Positions 1-7,047 of a stretch of 55,694 bases of DNA are shown piece after piece; the first letter of the stretch is position 1; each line of letters opens with the position of its first letter. Under the pieces are notes generated by a model, which worked only from the letters and a program-made list of their open reading frames with translations, had not been told where the DNA came from and made no database searches. The translations under genes and the position numbers were made by a program. The stretch comes from an uncultured Saprospiraceae bacterium (lineage in GTDB: Bacteria > Bacteroidota > Bacteroidia > Chitinophagales > Saprospiraceae). The stretch covers positions 1 through 55,694 of the forward strand of contig CALJOK010000065.1 of NCBI GenBank assembly GCA_937981555.1, given 5' to 3'.

Positions 1-250
1 GTCATCTTGAAAAGTTTGAAAAATAGCTTAGGAAAAAGAAATCTTACACTTACAATTTTTAAATCAAGACAAAAAACAAACACACACTTTAAACACTTTT
101 TTTACAAACGAACATTACTAACACACGCCAAAAAGCCTCCCGTTTTTTTCCTCCTTGTTTTCATAACATTATAATTACAAATCTTGTTTCACAAGATTTT
201 CAAGATATTAAATTGGTTTTAATTGTTTCAATATTCGGTATTTGGGATAG

Positions 251-283
251 ACCTCTTCAACTTTGTTGAAGAGGTTTTTTTTT
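251..283 (+). terminator. Intrinsic terminator of module 1
   Basis: An 11-bp perfect stem, ACCTCTTCAAC with GTTGAAGAGGT, has a 3-nt loop and is followed by a run of T. The motif CGGTATTTGGGAT (236-248) sits directly before it. Confidence 0.85.
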
Positions 284-337
284 GAAAGGCTTGATTTTAA
301 AGAGTTGCCGGAAAGTTTTTTTATTGCAATATGAAAA

Positions 338-355
338 ATACCGATTCGTGGGTAT
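338..355 (+). promoter_or_regulatory. Dyad box ATACC-N8-GGTAT, copy 1
   Basis: ATACCGATTCGTGGGTAT is an inverted repeat with 5-bp arms and an 8-base centre starting GATT. Its place at the head of each module and of two gene leaders suggests a regulator site or part of a promoter. This is inference; no known site is recognised. Confidence 0.5.
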
Positions 356-651
356 GGCGCTGAGTAAATAAAAGATGTAATTTTAAATCATCAAACGAAC
401 GAAGAAATAGTCATCTTAAAAAGTTTGAAAAATAGCTTAGGAAAAAAGAAATCTTACACTTACATTTTTTTAATCAAGACAAAAAACAAACACACACTTT
501 AAACACTTTTTTTACAAACAAAGATTACTAACACACGCCAAAAAGCCTCCCATCTTTTTTTTTATAACAATATAATTACAAATCTTGTTTCACAAGATTT
601 TCAAGATATTAAATTGGTTTTAATTGTTTCAATATTCGGTATTTGGGATAA

Positions 652-684
652 AGCTCTTCAACATTGTTGGAGAGCTTTTTTTTT
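652..684 (+). terminator. Intrinsic terminator of module 2
   Basis: The stem AGCTCTTCAAC / GTTGGAGAGCT is followed by T9. Relative to the copy at 251 the second base pair has changed from C-G to G-C, a compensatory change that supports a functional hairpin. CGGTATTTGGGAT lies at 637-649. Confidence 0.85.
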
Positions 685-738
685 GAAAAGGGCTTGAATT
701 TAAAGAGTTGTAATAAAGAATTTATTGCAATATGAAAA

Positions 739-756
739 ATACCGATTCGTGGGTAT
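739..756 (+). promoter_or_regulatory. Dyad box ATACC-N8-GGTAT, copy 2
   Basis: Identical 18 bp to the box at 338, again about 50-70 bases before the next GTCATCTT module start. Confidence 0.5.
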
Positions 757-1060
757 GGCGCTGAGTAAATAAAAGATGTAATTTTAAATCATCAAACGAA
801 CAAAGAAATAGTCATCTTGAAAAGTTTGAAAAATAGCTTAGGAAAAAAATCTTACACTTACACTTTTTTAATCAAGGCAAAAAACAAACACACACTTTAA
901 ACACTTTCTTTTAAACAAACATTCTAAGCACACACTTAAAATTCCTCCCTTTTTTTTCCTCCTTATCACCATATACTTACTGTATTTACAATTCTAATTT
1001 TTTATCTTTTTAAGATATTAAATTGGTTCTAATTGTTTCAATATTCGGTATTTGGGATAG

Positions 1061-1091
1061 ACCTCTTCAATTTTGTTGGAGAGGTTTTTTT
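1061..1091 (+). terminator. Intrinsic terminator of module 3
   Basis: ACCTCTTCAA pairs with TTGGAGAGGT and is followed by T7. CGGTATTTGGGAT precedes it at 1046-1058. Confidence 0.85.
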
Positions 1092-1195
1092 GTAAAACCA
1101 CTCTCTGGGGTGTTAACTATTACAAAGGAAACCTGGAGATAATATTTTATAAAAGCTCCTCTGGGTTAGATAGTTTATTTTTTGCAATATGAAAA

Positions 1196-1213
1196 ATACC
1201 GATTCACAGGTAT
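1196..1213 (+). promoter_or_regulatory. Dyad box ATACC-N8-GGTAT, copy 3, upstream of giant gene 1
   Basis: ATACCGATTCACAGGTAT keeps both arms and the GATT start of the centre while the rest of the centre differs. This separates the conserved dyad from mere repeat copying. It begins the roughly 460-nt leader of the gene at 1673. Confidence 0.5.
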
Positions 1214-1672
1214 AGCGCAACGTAAGTTTAAAATGTAATTTTGAAACATAGTTAAAAACAAATAAACACACACAACAAGCTTTATAAAAATAGCTTAGGA
1301 AAGAATCTTACTTACAAACTATCTGCCTAGAGGTAGATTATTTAAAAAATCTAAACCTAAAAACACTATAAGCAAAACACTTTACACATTTCAAAAACAC
1401 CTTGAGGATCCCTCTTCAATGAACCAACACTTAAGTTTTTTTTCCCTCCAATACTCATCATTGATTTCCTTTTATTTGCTAGGAGCAATTTAATTTTCTC
1501 TCAGACTCCTGCATTCTACTAATTTTTTACCTGTCGTAAAGTTTTTTTTAGGTTTTAATAGTTGACGTAAATGTCTTGTTATATATGGTTTAAGAAAATT
1601 ATCTTTTCCAAATAGAACAAGAATTATTTTGACAAAATCCTAAATCCGTTTTACCAAAAACCGACCAGTCCC
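1214..1672 (+). other. Long untranslated leader of giant gene 1
   Basis: This 459-base stretch has no ORF. Its first part (about 1275-1320) is a degenerate copy of the module sequence (AATAGCTTAGGAAAGAATC). The rest is AT-rich and matches no riboswitch I recognise. Just before the ATG, 1654-1663 reads CCAAAAACCG, the exact complement of the first ten bases of the 3' motif CGGTTTTTGG found downstream. Confidence 0.5.
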
Positions 1673-4600
1673 ATGACAAGAAACATTGTACATGCAATCA
1701 AAAAATTCCTGAGAATAGGGGTAGTTGTAGTAACTGTTACTACAGGTTCTATCAATGCCTCCGCACAAGGAAGTATTCCTGGTTTATGTTCGGCAAGTTG
1801 TAATAGTCAATTAAATGTTTCGCTCGATGGAAGTGGATATGCCTTGATTGATCCAGTCATGGTTTGGGAAGAAGGGTATAATGGAATTTGTTTTCCACTC
1901 TTGGATCAGATTGTTGTGGAGGTTGTAGGAAGTAGTTTAGTGCACCTTGATGTAACTCAAAATGGACATACGGTTGCAACCACTTCGGCACTTTTGGATT
2001 GTTCATTTATTGGTCAAAATATAGAATATAATTTGGTTAAATATTATTCAAATGGTACGGTAAATAGTTGTTGGGGAAATATCTTGATTGAAGATAAAAT
2101 GAATCCTAATATCATCTGTTCAGATTTAACGATCAATTGTACAGAGAATATTGATCCTTATCAATTGGCGAACATTTACAATAATGCGATTCCAACTGCA
2201 ACAGATAATTGTGGAATTCCTAACCTAACCTTTCAAGATTCAACTGAAGATTACAATTGTTCGAATCCAGATTTTTTGAAAAAAATAACTAGAATTTGGA
2301 CGGCAACAGATGGAAGTGGAAATCAACAAACTTGTACTCAAAATATTTTTATCGAAAAAGCAGTTGGCACAAATATTCAATTTCCAACTCACTTAAATAA
2401 TATTAGCGCACCTGCTTTAAATTGTCCAAATGCAGATTTGGAACCTACCAATACAGGCTATCCAACTTTATACGGAGTAAATATTGGCGATCAAGATGTA
2501 TGTAATTTTTCAAGTTACTTTCAAGATCAAACGATCAATACTTGCGGAGGAAGTTTTAAAATTCTTCGTAATTGGACAGTCGTTGATTGGTGTACTAATG
2601 AAATTTTTATTCAGCCACAAATCATAAAAGTATTAGATGAAGTTGCTTCAACGATTACTTGTCCAACAATTCCGGATATAGGAACAGTTTCTAATTTTTG
2701 TTCTGGAAATATATTTTTACCAGAAGCGATTATTTCAGATGCTTGCTCCAGTTTTTCAGTTACGACTGAAACGCCACTTGGAATGATCAATGGCAATGGA
2801 GGTTCGGTGATCGGATTAGCATTAGGCACTCATACCATTATTTACAAGGCGGAAGATGAATGTGGAAATGTTAGTTCATGTGAAACGACAATTACGGTGG
2901 TGGACAATATTGCACCAACTACGATTTGTGATGAGCATACAACTATTTCATTAGTCAATGATGGAACGGCAATAGCTTTCGCGAATACTTTCGATGATGG
3001 TAGTTTTGATAATTGCGAAACGGCAACTTACGAAGTTCGACGAATGGACAATCCAAATTGTCCAGGGAATGATGCGAGCTCATTTGGAGAGTATGTTGAA
3101 TTTAGTTGTTGCGATATGGGATCAACAGTTATGGTTGAATTGCGAGTGACAGATGTTGCTGGAAATTCAAATTCATGTATGATCGATGTGGATGTTCAGG
3201 ACAAATTAGATCCTGTAATTTTTTGCCCACCTGCAAAAACGATCGAGTGTCAAGAAGATTTTACAGACTTAAGTTTGACCGGGGAAGCAACTGCAACTGA
3301 TAATTGCGCTGGGGTTTTAGTAGCCTATAATGATATTGTAATTGACATTAATCAATGTGGAGTAGGAGAGGTGACGAGAGTATGGACAGCAACAGATGCG
3401 CAAGGAAGAACTTCTTCTTGTATTCAAAAAATATATTTGATTAATGAAAATCCATTTGAAGAAAACGATATAATCTTTCCTTTGAATTATGATACAGATG
3501 TATGTGGAGGTGGAAATTTATCTCCTGAGAATTTACCTGGCGTATATGGAGAGCCAGTCATCAATGATGATGCTTGCGATGTGATCGGTATTAATTATGA
3601 GGATCAAGTATTGCAAATTTCTTCACCAGCATGCTATAAAATTTTAAGAAAATGGACGGTGATTGACTGGTGTGCTTTTGATCCCAATTATGCTGGAACT
3701 GGTCAAATTCCAGGTCAATGGATTCATGTACAAGTAATCAAAGTGACCGACAATGTTGCGCCAGTTTTTACCAATTGCCCAACAGATAAAATAATTGACA
3801 ACTACGATACTGACTGTGGAGCAACTTATGTTTCCCTGCAAGTGGACGCAACGGACTGCTCCAACAACATTGACTATACTTACGAAATCGACGAAGACAA
3901 CGATGGATCTATAGAAATAACTGGCAACGGAAATGACGCAAGTGGAGCCTTTGAAAATGGAGATTATGCGATAACTTTTGCAGCAACTGATGGCTGCGGA
4001 AATACAACTTACTGCTCTTTTTTATTCACCGTTAATGATGAAAAAAAACCAACTCCTGTTTGCATCAATGGTTTGTCAACTGACTTGATGGTGAGTTCAG
4101 GGATGGTTCAAATATGGGCCAGCGATTTTGAATCGGGAAGTAGTTTTGATAATTGTACCGCTTATGGCGATTTAAAATTTTCTTTTTCAAATGATGTAAA
4201 TGATACTTTTCGAGCATTTGATTGTGGAAATTTAGGAACTCAGACGATTGAATTTTGGGTGACAGATTTGGAAGGAAATCAAGATTACTGTTCGACTTAT
4301 ATTGTTATTCAAGATAACAATGGCGTTTGTCCAAGCCCAACAGGGACGGCTACGATCGAAGGAATTATTCAAGATGAAATGGGGGAAGAAATCGAAAATG
4401 TTACCATCGAAATTTCAGGAAACAATACATTGCCAAGTGTTACAGGTGCCAACGGAAATTTTATTTTTCCCAGTCTGCCTGCAGGAAATGCTTATTCTGT
4501 TTCGCCAAAAAAAGATATGAATCACTCTAATGGAGTGACGACTTATGATTTAGTTTTGATCTCAAAACATATTTTAGGTACTCAATTATTGAATTCTCCT

Positions 4601-5602
4601 TATAAAGCAATTGCGGCAGATGCGAATAAATCTGGTTCGATTTCCACCTTGGATATTGTTCAGTTGAGAAAAATGATTTTACATATTGATGATCAATTGC
4701 AGTACAATACTTCTTGGAGATTTGTCGCAGCTGATTTTGTTTTCACTTATCCTAACAATCCTTTTGCGGATGATTTTCCAGAAGTAAAAGACATTGCAAA
4801 TTTGTCAAGTGACGAAGCAATCAATTTCATAGGAATAAAAATAGGGGATGTCAATAATACCGCAGCGCCAAATAACTTCCTCGGAACAGCAATTCGAAAT
4901 GAAGTAGGAGTATTAAAATTGGAAGTGGAAAATGCCAATGTGAAAACGGATGAGTTAATTCAAATAGATTTTAAAGCAAAAGATTTTAATCAAATATTAG
5001 GCTTTCAATTTACGCTGGATTTTGAGATAAAGAAAATGAATTTCGAAGAGGTGAACTCAAACCTTGAGGGCTTCAATCAAAATAATTTCGGACTAACATT
5101 TTTGGATGAAGGGGAAATTACAATCAGCTGGGATCAGGCAGATGGCTTGACTTTAGAAGATGAAACGATCTTGTTCAGTTTAGTTTTTTATGGGAAAAGT
5201 AAAACGACTTTAGCGGAATCAATTCACATCTCTTCTTCCAAAACTACTGCAGAAGCATATTCAGAAAATAACTCTTCAGCCCAAGGCGGGACTGACGTGA
5301 TGAGTATAGAATTATTTTTCAATGGATATTCTAACACGACGACATGGAATAAATTATTTCAAAACCAACCAAATCCTGCAACGACTTCTACCACGATTCC
5401 TTTCGAATTAGTATTGAGTGAGTCAATTATTTTAAAAGTAATTGATCTCAATGGGAAAGTAATTAATGTGATCAAAGGTGATTTTGAAAAAGGATACAAC
5501 GAGATCAAATTGACCAATCTAAATGGTAATGGAATTTTTTATTACCAACTAGAAACAAGTGAAAAAACGCTGATTAAGAAAATGATCTTAGTCAATAAAT
5601 AA
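1673..5602 (+). CDS. Giant secreted HYR-like repeat protein with dockerin-like and cohesin-like segments and T9SS sorting domain
   Basis: This 1309-aa protein has an N-terminal signal peptide (basic MTRNIVHAIKK, hydrophobic core, ending near NASAQ). Residues about 40-880 are Cys-rich beta-sandwich repeats of HYR/adhesin type, with recurring TDNC and VTDNIAP-like signatures. A carboxypeptidase-regulatory-like domain follows (~890-960), then a dockerin-like Ca loop (DANKSGSISTLD, ~982) ending in IGDVN (~1055). A cohesin-like beta domain (~1075-1205) and a type A T9SS sorting domain (~1228-1309, starting NQPNPA) complete it. Family knowledge places such proteins on the cell surface, exported by T9SS, in adhesion or matrix roles. 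It is a close paralog of the gene at 7048: blocks such as RRMDNPNCPGND are identical. The ligand is unknown. The start is the first ATG, directly before the signal peptide. Confidence 0.85.
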   Translation: MTRNIVHAIKKFLRIGVVVVTVTTGSINASAQGSIPGLCSASCNSQLNVSLDGSGYALIDPVMVWEEGYNGICFPLLDQIVVEVVGSSLVHLDVTQNGHTVATTSALLDCSFIGQNIEYNLVKYYSNGTVNSCWGNILIEDKMNPNIICSDLTINCTENIDPYQLANIYNNAIPTATDNCGIPNLTFQDSTEDYNCSNPDFLKKITRIWTATDGSGNQQTCTQNIFIEKAVGTNIQFPTHLNNISAPALNCPNADLEPTNTGYPTLYGVNIGDQDVCNFSSYFQDQTINTCGGSFKILRNWTVVDWCTNEIFIQPQIIKVLDEVASTITCPTIPDIGTVSNFCSGNIFLPEAIISDACSSFSVTTETPLGMINGNGGSVIGLALGTHTIIYKAEDECGNVSSCETTITVVDNIAPTTICDEHTTISLVNDGTAIAFANTFDDGSFDNCETATYEVRRMDNPNCPGNDASSFGEYVEFSCCDMGSTVMVELRVTDVAGNSNSCMIDVDVQDKLDPVIFCPPAKTIECQEDFTDLSLTGEATATDNCAGVLVAYNDIVIDINQCGVGEVTRVWTATDAQGRTSSCIQKIYLINENPFEENDIIFPLNYDTDVCGGGNLSPENLPGVYGEPVINDDACDVIGINYEDQVLQISSPACYKILRKWTVIDWCAFDPNYAGTGQIPGQWIHVQVIKVTDNVAPVFTNCPTDKIIDNYDTDCGATYVSLQVDATDCSNNIDYTYEIDEDNDGSIEITGNGNDASGAFENGDYAITFAATDGCGNTTYCSFLFTVNDEKKPTPVCINGLSTDLMVSSGMVQIWASDFESGSSFDNCTAYGDLKFSFSNDVNDTFRAFDCGNLGTQTIEFWVTDLEGNQDYCSTYIVIQDNNGVCPSPTGTATIEGIIQDEMGEEIENVTIEISGNNTLPSVTGANGNFIFPSLPAGNAYSVSPKKDMNHSNGVTTYDLVLISKHILGTQLLNSPYKAIAADANKSGSISTLDIVQLRKMILHIDDQLQYNTSWRFVAADFVFTYPNNPFADDFPEVKDIANLSSDEAINFIGIKIGDVNNTAAPNNFLGTAIRNEVGVLKLEVENANVKTDELIQIDFKAKDFNQILGFQFTLDFEIKKMNFEEVNSNLEGFNQNNFGLTFLDEGEITISWDQADGLTLEDETILFSLVFYGKSKTTLAESIHISSSKTTAEAYSENNSSAQGGTDVMSIELFFNGYSNTTTWNKLFQNQPNPATTSTTIPFELVLSESIILKVIDLNGKVINVIKGDFEKGYNEIKLTNLNGNGIFYYQLETSEKTLIKKMILVNK

Positions 5603-5608
5603 AATATT

Positions 5609-6114
5609 ACTCAGTAACCGGTTTTTGGGATTTGCCTCTTCTCGGTAAAAAACCTCGGTCTTTTCCGAGGGGGGCTTTTTTTCAAAAAAGATACACTCAG
5701 TTACCGGTTTTTGGGATTTATAACCTCTTCCCGAAAGAGATTTTGGGAGAGGTTATTTTTAAGAAAAGAAATTTAACAAGATATACTCAGTAACCGGTTT
5801 TTGGGATTTGCCTCTTCTCGGTAAAAACCTCGGTCTTTTCCGAGAGAGGCTTTTTTTCAAAAAAGATATAACTCAGTTACCGGTTTTTGGGATTTATAAC
5901 CTCTTCCCGAAAGAGATTTTGGGAGAGGTTATTTTTAAGAAAAGAAATTTAATAAGATATACTCAGTAACCGGTTTTTGGGATTTGCCTCTTCTCGGTAA
6001 AAAACCTCGGTCTTTTCCGAGGGGGGCTTTTTTTCAAAAAAGATACACTCAGTTACCGGTTTTTGGGATTTATAACCTCTTCCCGAAAGAAATTTTGGGA
6101 GAGGTTATTTTTAA
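5609..6114 (+). repeat. Three exact-period 176-bp repeats carrying six tandem terminator hairpins
   Basis: The motif CGGTTTTTGGGAT occurs at 5619, 5705, 5795, 5881, 5971 and 6057. Every second copy is exactly 176 bp apart, so a two-hairpin unit is present three times, nearly identically. Hairpin A is built from GCCTCTTCTCGG, CCTCGG and CCGAGG-type segments followed by T7-8. Hairpin B is AACCTCTTCCC with GGGAGAGGTT followed by T5. One terminator would be enough for the gene ending at 5602; six in a row is unusual. The array may block read-through fully, yield small RNAs, or be a recombination substrate between the paralogs. Confidence 0.9.
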
Positions 6115-6589
6115 ACATTATAAAGAGTAGATAATTTAATTTTTATAATGTTTAAAATACCGATTTAAAGGTATGTTACTAATTCTGTTTTTAACGTATT
6201 TTTGTAAGGTTAGAATTCTGCTTTAAGCAGATGCTTAATAAATAAAAACGTAGATGAAATAGAAAATAGTATATTCTTTTATCCGTCTAATGTTTTCCCA
6301 TCTTACCGAACTCAACCCAACTCCGACATGATTCCTTTTGATGTAAAAAAATGCATCGAGCTTCCCTCCAATATTAAGCTATTCGGAATTTTTTTAAACA
6401 ATAAAATAATTTCTCTTTGAATTTTTTTCAAAGAAATTTTCATAAAGGTTTTATTACTTTTTTGGACTGCTTGCCTATATAATAATATAAGAGAAGGCGG
6501 GTTTGAAAAATAAATCCTTACTAGCTAAATAAATAAAACAAATTCTACATTGAACATATTTAAGTTTTAATAACAAAAAAACAAACAAC
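6115..6589 (+). other. Long leader before the 6590-10815 gene pair
   Basis: This 475-base AT-rich stretch has no ORF. It begins with a fourth dyad box and then shows no further repeat or riboswitch that I can recognise. By position it is the 5' untranslated region of the small secreted gene and the second giant gene. Confidence 0.45.
6157..6174 (+). promoter_or_regulatory. Dyad box ATACC-N8-GGTAT, copy 4
   Basis: ATACCGATTTAAAGGTAT keeps the arms and the GATT of the other three boxes, while the surrounding sequence is no longer similar. It lies 415 bases before the next ATG, comparable with the 459-base spacing in front of the gene at 1673. Confidence 0.5.
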
Positions 6590-7003
6590 ATGATCCCAAG
6601 AAATAAAAAAAGTAAACATCGATTTTCCTCTGTTTTAAAATTGATGATTTTTTGTGGAGCATTAATTTTTAGCTTCACTCAAGCCCAAGCTCAAGAGTCA
6701 ATGAATGCTTCCAACTCGATTCATATTTTGGCCAATCAGTTAGATGTCCAAGCATATCCAAACGGAACATTTGATGCAGATAAAGTTTTTTTAGCATTGA
6801 TAACTGAGATGGATAAAATGAATAATGATTTTTCAAGAGGGTTACAATATAGGTACTATTGGTTGGTTTCTGTGGACATCAAAAGAAATGGATTTCCATT
6901 GGAAGAGTCACTCTTGAAAAATTTGAATAAAGCAGGAAATGAATTTGGTGTTCCGAATTCTACGTTGAAAAAACTTTATTCAAAAACAATTGCTCTATTC
7001 TAA
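6590..7003 (+). CDS. Small secreted protein of unknown function
   Basis: This 137-aa protein has a clear signal peptide: a basic start (RNKKSKHR), a hydrophobic core, and a likely cleavage after AQAQ near residue 35. The mature ~100 residues are mostly helical in character, have no Cys, and match no family I recognise. It carries no T9SS sorting domain. It ends 44 bases before the giant gene at 7048 with no terminator between them, so the two are probably co-transcribed from the leader that starts with the box at 6157. It may assist or accompany the giant surface protein; that is inference from position only. Confidence 0.7.
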   Translation: MIPRNKKSKHRFSSVLKLMIFCGALIFSFTQAQAQESMNASNSIHILANQLDVQAYPNGTFDADKVFLALITEMDKMNNDFSRGLQYRYYWLVSVDIKRNGFPLEESLLKNLNKAGNEFGVPNSTLKKLYSKTIALF

Positions 7004-7047
7004 ATACCCTCATTGAAAAATTAAACACTAGAAAAACATTTTGATCC

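Larger units (their letters stand above)
1..1213 (+). repeat. Three tandem ~400-bp ORF-less leader/terminator modules
   Basis: A block starting GTCATCTTGAAAAGTTTG recurs at 1, 410 and 811 (periods 409 and 401 bp) with only scattered differences. Each copy runs through a conserved AT-rich stretch to the motif CGGTATTTGGGAT, an intrinsic terminator, and then (338, 739, 1196) a dyad box that starts the next module. The copies hold no ORF of useful size. The box and the stretch around AATAGCTTAGG also occur in the leader of the giant gene at 1673 (near 1285), so the modules look like gene loci without their ORF. They could be small-RNA genes, leftovers of gene duplication and deletion, or recombination targets. 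The repeat structure is seen directly; function is unknown. The first module is cut by the window edge. Confidence 0.85.

Noticed and set aside
331-363. Micro-ORF MKNTDSWVWR over the dyad box (also at 732)
   Set aside because: The copy at 1190 is cut to eight codons by a stop and the copy at 6157 has no start codon, while the dyad arms are kept; the DNA element, not a peptide, is conserved.
5609-6114. CRISPR array
   Set aside because: The 176-bp units are repeated whole with no unique spacers, and no cas genes are present.
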